Assembly (NCBI GenBank): GCA_023427825.1
Contig: JAEZAI010000493.1
Location: 1-5,439, forward strand
Length of the DNA stretch: 5,439 bases
Source: Actinomycetes bacterium
GTDB lineage: Bacteria > Actinomycetota > Acidimicrobiia > Acidimicrobiales > Microtrichaceae
Direction of reading: 5' to 3'
Shown here: positions 1-5,285 of the stretch, piece after piece
Layout of the letters: every line of letters begins with the position of its first letter
Numbering within the stretch: position 1 is the first letter of the stretch
Translations under genes and position numbers: made by a program
Notes under the pieces: generated by a model
The model's database searches: none
Seen by the model: the letters and a program-made list of their open reading frames with translations, nothing else
What the model was told of the DNA's origin: nothing

Positions 1-75
1 GTACATGGACTCGTTGAACGTGGGCTCGGGGCCCGGGTGCATGTACTCGTCCGACGGCTCCAGCCGCACGCGCAT
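1..75 (-). CDS. 5' end of a gene cut by the window edge; family unknown
   Basis: Only the first 25 codons are inside the window, read leftward from an ATG at 73-75. The peptide begins MRVRLEPSDEYMHPGPEP and continues with FNESMY. The start is supported by a strong Shine-Dalgarno sequence (AGGGGG, 83-88) seven bases upstream. The 'P-x-FNESMY' stretch near the N-terminus resembles, from memory, actinobacterial proteins of unknown function annotated as DUF7064/DUF7065-like. That is recollection and cannot be tested on 25 residues. There is no signal peptide or membrane segment in the visible part. It follows the methyltransferase-glycosylase gene on the same strand with 48 bases between them, so it may be the distal gene of that unit, although a hairpin lies between. 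Confidence is good that this is a real start and low for any function. Confidence 0.7.
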   Translation of the reverse strand, partial: MRVRLEPSDEYMHPGPEPTFNESMY

Positions 76-82
76 GGTCTGT

Positions 83-88
83 CCCCCT
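83..88 (-). promoter_or_regulatory. Shine-Dalgarno site of the left-edge gene
   Basis: On the minus strand AGGGGG lies seven bases before the ATG at 73-75. It is one of only two clear Shine-Dalgarno sequences in the window; the other precedes the 59-codon plus-strand gene. It contrasts with the SDR, LLM and WS/DGAT genes, which have none. It directly abuts the base of the hairpin at 89-118. Confidence 0.7.
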
Positions 89-118
89 GGTCCGAGGCGG
101 CGGTCGCGGCCTCGGACC
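89..118 (-). terminator. Intercistronic hairpin after the methyltransferase-glycosylase gene
   Basis: A perfect 10-bp inverted repeat (GGTCCGAGGC at 89-98 and GCCTCGGACC at 109-118) encloses a 10-base loop. On the minus strand the stem begins five bases after the TAG stop at 124-126 and ends exactly where the next gene's Shine-Dalgarno begins. There is no following T-run, so it could be a U-tract-less actinobacterial terminator, an RNA-stability element, or a structure that affects ribosome access to the next gene. Confidence 0.5.
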
Positions 119-123
119 GGACT

Positions 124-1308
124 CTACGACCGGGCCGGCGGCGACGCGTCCGGTCCGCCCCCGTCGGCGATGCGCAGGGCGGCGGTCAGGTGGCCGGCGA
201 GGTCGGTCACGTCGGTGTGGGCGTTGAGGCCGCTCGGGTTGGGCATGACGTGCACCGGACGGCCGCCGAGCGTGCGCTCCTGCGTGCCGAGACCGGCCCT
301 GCGGTCGCCGGTCGCCAGCCGCCATCCCGTCACGCCCAGCACGCACACCGCGCCCGGCCGCAGCCAGCGGCACAGCGCGTCGAGACGCTCGAGGCCGTGG
401 CGGAACTCGTCCGGTCGCAGCTCGCTCGCCTTCGCCGTGGCGCGCTTGACCAGGTCGGACATGCCGATCGAGTGGTGCACCAGCAGGTGGAGCGGGTCGC
501 GGTCGACGGTGGCCAGGCCCGCTTGGAGCAGCGCCGGCCACGCCCGGTTGCCGGGCCGGGCGAAGCCAACGCCCGCGTCCGCGGCGTACAGCGACGGGTT
601 GAGCCCCACCAGCAGCAGCCGCATGCCGGGCCCGACGGTGTCGGCCAGCGTGCGCTCCCGTCGCACCTGGACGGCCACGCGACCGCGGGTCGGATCGGGA
701 ACCGAACGCTCGACGGAGAACCCGGCGCCCTCGAGCACGTGGCGGAGCAGGTGCTCGTCCCAGAGCGAGAAGGACCGGCCGGGGAAGTCGTCACGGTCGT
801 GGGGTCCGTGCTCGGTGCCCGCGGGCGTGCCGTCATCCGCAGGGACGGCCGGCGTGCCGTCACCGTCGGCCGACTCGTCGGCGACGAACAGCCCGAGGTG
901 CGCGCTCGCCCCCACCCGCAGCACCCGGTGCAGGTCCCACCACGCCAGCGGGCAGGCCCGACGGTCCAGATGGACGTAGCTGCGCTCGGCCCAGGCGCCG
1001 TCGAGCGAGTGGCGCGCGAACGGCAGCGCTCGCAGGTCGGCCTGCACCCTCGGTGCGGCTGCAGCGTGGCCCGGGACCAGGTCGAGCATGGCCCGGGCCC
1101 CGTCGAGCGCGATCGCGCCGTCGGGCAGCGAGGGGAGGTGCCAACCCGGCCCGCAACCGAGGTCCGCCACCCTGGCGCCGTCGGACCGCCAGCGGTCGAG
1201 CAGCTCGCCGGCGCCGGCGTCCACCGGCGCCCGGCGCTCGGCCTGCCACTCGGCCGCGCGGGACTCGTAGACGTCGAGCGTCCGGCGGTGCGGGTCCTCC
1301 GCTCCCAC
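124..1308 (-). CDS. Fusion: class I SAM-dependent methyltransferase + Mug/TDG-family mismatch-specific DNA glycosylase
   Basis: A 394-residue cytoplasmic protein with two domains. Residues about 10-215 form a class I methyltransferase: YESRAAEWQ at 14-22, the SAM-binding motif I VADLGCGPGW at 47-56, an acidic residue after strand 2 (D69), LRALPFA at 92-98, and a C-terminal LLRHVLEGAGF at 187-197. Residues about 221-380 match the Mug/TDG family of uracil- and G:T/U-mismatch glycosylases. These show the catalytic-asparagine motif GLNPS at 235-239 (N237), FARPGNRAWPALLQAGL at 249-265, SIGMSDLVKRAT at 280-291, and the DNA-intercalation motif MPNPSGLN at 355-362. Stand-alone Mug is about 170 residues, so the glycosylase looks complete. 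An Asp/Gly/Pro-rich insert at about 143-174 interrupts the methyltransferase. The start is GTG at 1306-1308, 19 bases after the SDR stop, with no Shine-Dalgarno or -10 motif, so coupled translation is likely. The methyltransferase substrate is unknown. Confidence 0.9.
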   Translation of the reverse strand: MGAEDPHRRTLDVYESRAAEWQAERRAPVDAGAGELLDRWRSDGARVADLGCGPGWHLPSLPDGAIALDGARAMLDLVPGHAAAAPRVQADLRALPFARHSLDGAWAERSYVHLDRRACPLAWWDLHRVLRVGASAHLGLFVADESADGDGTPAVPADDGTPAGTEHGPHDRDDFPGRSFSLWDEHLLRHVLEGAGFSVERSVPDPTRGRVAVQVRRERTLADTVGPGMRLLLVGLNPSLYAADAGVGFARPGNRAWPALLQAGLATVDRDPLHLLVHHSIGMSDLVKRATAKASELRPDEFRHGLERLDALCRWLRPGAVCVLGVTGWRLATGDRRAGLGTQERTLGGRPVHVMPNPSGLNAHTDVTDLAGHLTAALRIADGGGPDASPPARS

Positions 1309-1327
1309 GGGCGTCGGGCGGCCCGGC

Positions 1328-2143
1328 TCAGCTGCCGAGCAGGTCGGACTGCAGCCGGCGCATGGCGCGCAGCCAGCGCTCGCGGTCGCCGGCCCGGGCC
1401 TGCTCGTAGTCGGCCACCTCGGGGTGGGGGAGGATCAGGAACCGCTCGTCACGCAGGCCGTCCACCACCGCCTCGGCGACCTCCTCGGGTTCGATCACGC
1501 GCTGCGCCTTCACCACCTCGGTGGACAGCGCGCCGTCGCCGACGCTGCCCGGCGCGCCGAAGAGGAGCGGCGTCCGCACGCCCTGCGGGCACAGGCAGGC
1601 CACGTGGACGCCCCGGTCGCCGTAGGTGATCGACAGCCACTCGGCCAGACCGACGGCCGCGTGCTTGGTGGCGGAGTAGGGGGCGTCGCCCAGGTTGGTC
1701 AGCAGGCCGGCCGCCGACGCGGTGACCAGCAGGTGGCCCTCGCCGTCCTTCAGCCAGCGGGGCAGCAGGGCCCGCGCGGCGTACACGTGCGCCATCACGT
1801 TGACGTGCCAGATCTGCTCCCACGTGGCATCGGGCGCCTCCACGCCCATGGCCGTACCGATGCCGGCGTTGGCGCAGAACAGGTCGAGCCGCCCGTGGTC
1901 CAGGTAGGTCTCGGTGATCAGCGCGCCCACCTGCCCCTCGTCCGCCACATCGAGGGTTCGGGCCACGACCACCACCCCGGGGGCCGCCGCCCGCACCGCC
2001 GCGGCCACGGACTCGGCGCCCTCGCCGTCGAGGTCGGCGACGACGATCGCCGCCGGTCCCTCGGCCGCGAACCGGCGGCACAGGGCCGCGCCGATCCCGC
2101 TGCCCCCACCCGCCACGACGATCACGCGGCCCACGAGCTCCAT
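1328..2143 (-). CDS. Short-chain dehydrogenase/reductase (classical SDR), probably NAD(H)-dependent
   Basis: A 271-residue Rossmann-fold oxidoreductase of usual classical-SDR length. The cofactor motif is AGGGSGIG at 11-18, with Ala where Thr is commoner. D37 at the end of strand 2 favours NAD(H) over NADP(H) by the general SDR rule. DV at 65-66 and NAG at 92-94 are present. The catalytic tetrad is complete: N115, S143, Y156 and K160 (YSATK at 156-160). The CPQGVRTPLL segment near 190-200 is the usual PG-type cofactor loop with Gln in the middle. It interconverts an alcohol and a carbonyl; the substrate cannot be read from sequence. The ATG at 2141-2143 lacks a Shine-Dalgarno but has TAGGGT seven bases upstream, suggesting a leaderless transcript. 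It is 19 bases upstream of the fusion gene and 88 bases downstream of the LLM gene, with a large palindrome in that gap. Confidence 0.93.
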   Translation of the reverse strand: MELVGRVIVVAGGGSGIGAALCRRFAAEGPAAIVVADLDGEGAESVAAAVRAAAPGVVVVARTLDVADEGQVGALITETYLDHGRLDLFCANAGIGTAMGVEAPDATWEQIWHVNVMAHVYAARALLPRWLKDGEGHLLVTASAAGLLTNLGDAPYSATKHAAVGLAEWLSITYGDRGVHVACLCPQGVRTPLLFGAPGSVGDGALSTEVVKAQRVIEPEEVAEAVVDGLRDERFLILPHPEVADYEQARAGDRERWLRAMRRLQSDLLGS

Positions 2144-2150
2144 GACGGCG

Positions 2151-2181
2151 ACCCTACGCCGACCGCAGCCGGCTCTGTCCT
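2151..2181 (-). promoter_or_regulatory. Putative leaderless promoter of the SDR gene
   Basis: On the minus strand a TANNNT -10 element, TAGGGT (2151-2156), ends seven bases before the ATG. This is the spacing that puts transcription start at or next to the start codon. A weak -35 candidate, AGGACA (2176-2181), lies 19 bases upstream, a longer than ideal spacer, and falls inside the outer arm of the 50-bp palindrome. Assigned by pattern only. Confidence 0.4.
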
Positions 2182-2221
2182 ACCGGGTACACCCGATCGG
2201 GTGTGCCCGGTAGGACAGAGC
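2172..2221. repeat. 50-bp near-perfect loopless palindrome between LLM and SDR genes
   Basis: The 25 bases on each side of the centre (2196/2197) pair with a single exception, T2188 opposite G2205. The outer arms read GCTCTGTCCTACCGGG and CCCGGTAGGACAGAGC, and the core is CACCCGATCGGGTG. It starts 10 bases beyond the LLM stop, and its distal arm overlaps the possible -35 of the SDR promoter. As RNA it would form a very stable hairpin, with the exception becoming a wobble pair in the plus-strand transcript. It could be a U-tract-less terminator for the LLM gene, an operator for a dimeric repressor, both, or a dispersed palindromic repeat. No T-run follows on either strand. Confidence 0.8.
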
Positions 2222-2231
2222 GCCGAGGGCG

Positions 2232-3269
2232 TCAGGTGACGGCGTCGATCGTGGCCTCGATGGTGCCCACGCGGTCCTCGCCCCACGGCAGCGGCATGAT
2301 CACCGGCACCTCCACGCCCGCGTCGCGGTACTCCTGGACCGCCGCGGCGACCGTCGCGGCGTCACCGCAGATGTCGATCGCGTCCACCATCCGGTCCGAC
2401 ACGGCGGCCACCGCGGCCTGCCGGTCGCCGGCGTGGTGCGCGGCGCGCAGCGCGGCGATCTCGTCGCCGAACCCGGCCCGCTCGAAGGCCTTGGCGTACG
2501 CGTTCACGACCGCGTACGAGAACAGGTCCTTGCGGCCCGCCGGCCGGGCCGCCTCGGTGTCGCACACGCCGACGTGCACGTAGGCGTAGATGGTGCAGGA
2601 CCCGGGCTCGCGCTGGGCGAACTGCTCACCGGCGCGGACATGCTCGACGCACCACGGCACCGCACTGGCGGGCAGGTAGTTGAGCAGCACGCCGTCGGCC
2701 AGCTCGCCGGCCAGCCGGAGCATCCGCCGGTTGAGGGCGCCGAGCACGAGCTTGGGCCGGCGCTCGCCCAGGCGGACGCCCAGTCGGAACCGGTCGGCGC
2801 GGTAGAACTCGCCGTCGTAGCCGACGCCCTCGCCCGACAGGCAGGCGGCGGTCAGCTCGAGGAACTCGCGCACCTGGGCGACGGGCCGCTCGCCGTAGTC
2901 GGCGCCGTGCCAGCGGCCGACGACGACCGGGGACGAGATGCCCACGCCGAGCAGGACGTCCCGGTCGGGCGCCAGGGCCTGGAGGGTCGCCGCGCCCATG
3001 GCGGTGGCCTGCGGGGTGCGCAGCTGGAGCGCCAGCACGCCGGTGCCGAGGTCGAGCCCGCCGACCGACGCCGCGACCGCGCCGAGTGTGGCGAAGGCCT
3101 CGGGCCCGACGGTCTCGGCGGTCCAGTAGGAGCTGCAGCCGGCGTCCCGCGCCGCTCTGGCCATGGCGAGCCCGACGTCGAGCCCCAGGGCCTGGAAGCT
3201 GGCGAACGTGAGCCCCACGGGGGCCACCTCGGCGTCGCCGGGACGGGTCGGGGACGGGGTCGGAGCCAT
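2232..3269 (-). CDS. LLM-class (luciferase-like) oxidoreductase, probably F420-dependent
   Basis: A 345-residue TIM-barrel flavin/F420 oxidoreductase of the bacterial luciferase-like superfamily, about the normal length. Visible landmarks are GLTFASFQALGLD at 19-31, AGCSSYWTAE at 43-52, the highly typical GTGVLALQLRTP at 75-86, AATLQALAPDRDVLLGVGISSP at 93-114 (here split by eye into AATLQALAPDR and LLGVGISSP), ERPVAQVREFLEL near 127-139, RRPKLVLGALN at 170-180 and ELADGVLLNYLP at 189-200. These are hallmarks of actinobacterial F420-dependent members; F420 rather than FMN is inferred from family and lineage, and the substrate is unknown. The reading frame is open up to 3641, but the real start is taken as ATG 3267-3269, where homology-like sequence begins and TACCGT lies eight bases upstream. 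No Shine-Dalgarno is present. It is divergent from the 59-codon gene. Confidence 0.9.
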   Translation of the reverse strand: MAPTPSPTRPGDAEVAPVGLTFASFQALGLDVGLAMARAARDAGCSSYWTAETVGPEAFATLGAVAASVGGLDLGTGVLALQLRTPQATAMGAATLQALAPDRDVLLGVGISSPVVVGRWHGADYGERPVAQVREFLELTAACLSGEGVGYDGEFYRADRFRLGVRLGERRPKLVLGALNRRMLRLAGELADGVLLNYLPASAVPWCVEHVRAGEQFAQREPGSCTIYAYVHVGVCDTEAARPAGRKDLFSYAVVNAYAKAFERAGFGDEIAALRAAHHAGDRQAAVAAVSDRMVDAIDICGDAATVAAAVQEYRDAGVEVPVIMPLPWGEDRVGTIEATIDAVT

Positions 3270-3277
3270 GGCGACGC

Positions 3278-3283
3278 ACGGTA
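3278..3283 (-). promoter_or_regulatory. Putative -10 element of the LLM gene (leaderless)
   Basis: On the minus strand TACCGT (TANNNT type) ends eight bases before the ATG at 3267-3269, and no Shine-Dalgarno lies between. The arrangement fits a leaderless mRNA. No good -35 is present: TTCACA at 3298-3303 is only 14 bases away. This supports the chosen start but is motif-level evidence. Confidence 0.35.
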
Positions 3284-3353
3284 TCCCGTGTCGTGACTGT
3301 GAACCCTCCGTGAAGCACCCAGGATTCGACCTCCGGATGTCCGATGCGCGGGG

Positions 3354-3359
3354 TACCCT
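3354..3359 (+). promoter_or_regulatory. Possible -10 element of the 59-codon gene
   Basis: TACCCT (TANNNT type) lies 111 bases before the GTG start at 3471 in the 201-base divergent intergenic region. I see no convincing -35 at 16-18 bases, so this may be chance. If real, the small gene has a leader of roughly 100 nucleotides, unlike the leaderless genes around it. No riboswitch fold was recognised in that leader. Confidence 0.2.
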
Positions 3360-3460
3360 CGATCGGACACCAAGTGGTGACCGGCACCGGGCCGTCATCG
3401 GGAACAGAACCTGTCCTCCGGGGTAGGGACGCTCCCGACGGGGTCCCGGCGAGGCGAACT

Positions 3461-3465
3461 GGAGG
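3461..3465 (+). promoter_or_regulatory. Shine-Dalgarno site of the 59-codon gene
   Basis: GGAGG at 3461-3465, five bases before GTG 3471-3473, is a near-ideal ribosome binding site. It fixes the start of this short gene and is the main argument that it is translated. Confidence 0.75.
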
Positions 3466-3470
3466 ACAAG

Positions 3471-3650
3471 GTGACCGAGGTCAAGGATCCGCAGACCGAC
3501 GAGTCCATCCGAGCGGCCATGCAGCTCATCGATCAGGGCCTCGGTGACATCGCCGACCGCTCGATCGTGTCGACCTCCGAGATGGCCGACCTCCTCCTGG
3601 ACGTCCGGTCGCTCCTGTCCCGCCTCGACGCCGAGGTGCACATCAACTGA
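3471..3650 (+). CDS. Small acidic protein of 59 residues, unknown function
   Basis: A GTG start with GGAGG five bases upstream opens a 59-codon frame ending in TGA at 3648-3650. The protein begins MTEVKDPQTDESIRAAM and ends LLSRLDAEVHIN. It has no Cys, no signal peptide and no membrane segment. Residues about 10-27 (ESIRAAMQLIDQGLGDIA) and 36-55 (SEMADLLLDVRSLLSRL within it) look like two amphipathic helices joined by a short DRSIVSTS turn, suggesting a helical hairpin that could self-associate or bind a partner. Codon usage is GC-rich at third positions but includes GAT, ATC and CGA. It is the only plus-strand gene, divergent from the LLM gene, and is followed at eight bases by a GC-rich hairpin. 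I do not recognise the family. The strong ribosome site and the terminator make it a likely real gene. Confidence 0.75.
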   Translation: MTEVKDPQTDESIRAAMQLIDQGLGDIADRSIVSTSEMADLLLDVRSLLSRLDAEVHIN

Positions 3651-3657
3651 TCGCCGA

Positions 3658-3675
3658 CCGCCCGGGTGCGGGCGG
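3658..3675 (+). terminator. Hairpin just after the 59-codon gene
   Basis: A perfect 7-bp stem (CCGCCCG at 3658-3664, CGGGCGG at 3669-3675) with a GGTG loop begins eight bases past the TGA at 3648-3650. There is no T-tract. Position and stability suggest transcription termination or 3'-end protection for the small gene. Confidence 0.5.
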
Positions 3676-3683
3676 GCACCAGA

Positions 3684-3733
3684 ACCGGACGAACGCGTCC
3701 CTGCGCCCGCGGGGGCGCGTTCGTCGTTCCGGT
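3684..3733. terminator. Long bulged stem-loop between convergent genes
   Basis: The left arm ACCGGACGAACGCG (3684-3697) pairs with CGCGTTCGT (3716-3724) and CCGGT (3729-3733), leaving CGTT (3725-3728) as a bulge: 14 bp in all. The enclosed segment contains a competing GCGCCC/GGGCGC hairpin (3703-3708 with 3713-3718). Symmetric placement between the stops at 3650 and 3780 suggests a bidirectional terminator. Confidence 0.5.
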
Positions 3734-3749
3734 CGCGGGCAGCGGACCT

Positions 3750-3770
3750 GGACCGCGTCAGGCGCGGTCC
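3750..3770 (-). terminator. Hairpin after the WS/DGAT-like gene
   Basis: A perfect 8-bp stem (GGACCGCG at 3750-3757, CGCGGTCC at 3763-3770) has a 5-base loop. On the minus strand it starts nine bases past the TGA at 3780-3782. There is no T-tract. It probably serves as the 3' end of the acyltransferase transcript. Confidence 0.5.
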
Positions 3771-3786
3771 CGGACCGCGTCAGGCG
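3750..3786. repeat. 15-bp direct repeat spanning the WS/DGAT stop codon
   Basis: GGACCGCGTCAGGCG occurs at 3750-3764 and again at 3772-3786, a 22-base period. The second copy contains the stop codon and last codons of the acyltransferase gene; the first lies just beyond it. It is probably a small local duplication, and it also creates the hairpin at 3750-3770. Confidence 0.75.
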
Positions 3787-5249
3787 GTGACGTGCAGGTC
3801 GGGGGTTCGACGGGTCGCGACGCCGCCGGCGGCCAGGACCTCGTCGTAGGCGCGGTCGAGCGCGCTGAGCAGGCCGTCGGGGTCGGGCACGGCAGCCCGG
3901 TCCGCGAGCAGGCCCAGGAACAGCCAGCCCCGGTACGACATGGTCGTGAGGTTGAACGACGTGTTCAGCAGCGGACCCAGGGGATAGTTGCCCTCCAGGT
4001 GCGCGCCGGCCATGAACAGGTCGAACGGCGCGGCACGGACGTTGGAGCACACGAAGTCGATCGCCCCGGCGGTGCGCCCGGCGATGCCGACCAGTGCCGA
4101 GGCGGGGAGCAGGCGTGCGGCGGCCGCGGGGCCGTCCAGCGTGACGGTGCCGTGGCCGTGCTTCACGTGGTCGAGGCGCTCGTGCACCAGCCGGAACCGC
4201 TCCTCGACGGGCATGTCGCCGGCGGGCAGGAGCGCGTGGGCGGGGGTGAAGGCGTTGCCGGCGGTCGCGGCACCGCTGCGACGGGTGCTCACCGGGATGG
4301 CCACCCGGAGCTCGTCGACCGGGGTGCCGGCCGCCCGGTGGACCTCGGCTGCCGCGGTCAGGGCGCCGGTGACGAACAGGTCGTTCACGCTGCCGCCCAG
4401 CTCGTGCGCCGCGGACTTGGCGTCCTCCAGGTTGAGCGACGACCGGCCGAACCAACGCTCGGTCGATCGGCCGGTCCACAGCGGCGACCGCCGTCCGTCG
4501 ACCGCGAGCTGCTGGACGGAGTCGACGGCCAGGTCGAGCAGGCCGGTGGTCTGCGACGGAACACGTGCCGCGCTGCGGGCGACGGCCACCGGCACCCCGG
4601 CCGCGGCGCGCAGCCCGTGCAGGGCGTGGCCGAGCAGGCTGACCCCGTTCGCACCGGCAGCGCCCTCGTCGCCCGAACCGTCCCCGGATCCGTCCTCGTC
4701 GCCGTCGGGCGAGCTGCGCCCGTCCCCCTCGGTGCGGGCCCGGGACGCGGCGCGTGCCGGGTGACGTTCGAGGTCCAGGAACTGGGCGGACAGCCGGATG
4801 CCGCCCTCGCCGTCGGTCAGCGTGTGGTCGAAGCGCTGGACCATGGCGGCCGCCCCGCCGGGCAGGCCCTCGATGACGACGAACTCCCAGAGCGGACGCT
4901 CACGGTCGAAGGGACGGCCGGACAGCGACGCGGCGAGCCGGTCCAGGTGGGCGTCGCCCAGATGGATCCAGCGGATGTGGTGGTCCAGGTCGAAGTCGGG
5001 GTCGTCCCGCCAGACCGGGGTCGACAGATGGCCGCCGCCCACCACCCGCTGGCGGAGGCGGGGCACGGCGACGGTCGCGGCCGCCATCCGCTCGCGGAGG
5101 GTCGCTCGGTCGGGTGCCCGGTCGAAGATCGTGAGGTTGGCGAACCCCGAGGCCAGGCGCGGGTCGCCGTCGAGGATCCACATGACCGCCTCGAGCTGGG
5201 TCATGTGGTCATCCGTGCCTGCCTGCCCCCCGGGCTGCTCCGATGCCAC
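3780..5249 (-). CDS. WS/DGAT-like O-acyltransferase (wax ester synthase/diacylglycerol acyltransferase family)
   Basis: A 489-residue protein, near the usual 450-490 of this family, which transfers acyl groups from acyl-CoA to diacylglycerol or alcohols for storage lipid. Landmarks are TQLEAVMW at 17-24 (position of the family's S-x-LDAxF start), FDRERPLWEF at 114-123, the active-site motif as DHTLTDG at 141-147, VNDLFVTGAL at 288-297 (family ND motif), VCSNVRAAP at 400-408 and NYPLGPLLNTSFNL at 421-434. The canonical HHxxxDG is degenerate, but the catalytic second His (H142) and DG remain; the usual SNVPGP is SNVRAA. An Asp/Gly/Ser-rich linker occupies about 172-200. GTG 5247-5249 is chosen because TACGGT lies seven bases upstream in leaderless fashion; ATG at residue 16 is the alternative. 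It could be a divergent member with another acyl acceptor, or a non-enzymatic relative. Confidence 0.87.
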   Translation of the reverse strand: MASEQPGGQAGTDDHMTQLEAVMWILDGDPRLASGFANLTIFDRAPDRATLRERMAAATVAVPRLRQRVVGGGHLSTPVWRDDPDFDLDHHIRWIHLGDAHLDRLAASLSGRPFDRERPLWEFVVIEGLPGGAAAMVQRFDHTLTDGEGGIRLSAQFLDLERHPARAASRARTEGDGRSSPDGDEDGSGDGSGDEGAAGANGVSLLGHALHGLRAAAGVPVAVARSAARVPSQTTGLLDLAVDSVQQLAVDGRRSPLWTGRSTERWFGRSSLNLEDAKSAAHELGGSVNDLFVTGALTAAAEVHRAAGTPVDELRVAIPVSTRRSGAATAGNAFTPAHALLPAGDMPVEERFRLVHERLDHVKHGHGTVTLDGPAAAARLLPASALVGIAGRTAGAIDFVCSNVRAAPFDLFMAGAHLEGNYPLGPLLNTSFNLTTMSYRGWLFLGLLADRAAVPDPDGLLSALDRAYDEVLAAGGVATRRTPDLHVTA

Positions 5250-5256
5250 CGCCGCG

Positions 5257-5285
5257 ACCGTACCCCGGCACCCCTTCGATGCGAA
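5257..5285 (-). promoter_or_regulatory. Putative promoter of the WS/DGAT-like gene, leaderless
   Basis: On the minus strand TTCGCA (5280-5285, four of six matches to TTGACA) and TACGGT (5257-5262) are separated by exactly 17 bases. The -10 ends seven bases before the GTG start, and there is no Shine-Dalgarno. It is the best-formed promoter in the window, and its -35 lies inside a perfect palindrome. Confidence 0.5.

Noticed and set aside
37..1629. Long plus-strand open frame of 530 codons
   Set aside because: It lies antisense to the methyltransferase-glycosylase and SDR genes, whose motifs are unmistakable. The translation is Arg/Pro/Gly/Ala-rich without domains, as expected for the complement of GC-rich coding DNA.
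2172..2221. Palindrome as an insertion-sequence end or attachment site
   Set aside because: No transposase, integrase, target duplication or second copy is in the window, and the site sits neatly between a stop codon and a promoter.
1424..3296. Plus-strand open frames opposite the SDR and LLM genes (1424-2239, 2433-3296)
   Set aside because: No recognisable motifs, biased composition, and fully antisense to genes with complete family signatures. They are shadows of high GC content.
3371..3470. Possible riboswitch or structured leader before the 59-codon gene
   Set aside because: Only short, weak complementary segments are visible and no known riboswitch consensus was recognised.
3270..3641. 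Upstream extension of the LLM frame to 3641
   Set aside because: The extra 124 residues do not resemble the family, run antisense through the 59-codon gene, and lie upstream of the TACCGT motif. The family-like sequence starts just after ATG 3267-3269.
3544..4479. Frames 3544-3849 (plus) and 3643-4479 (minus)
   Set aside because: The first overlaps the 59-codon gene in another frame and crosses the terminator region. The second is an out-of-frame Arg/Pro-rich reading of the acyltransferase gene.
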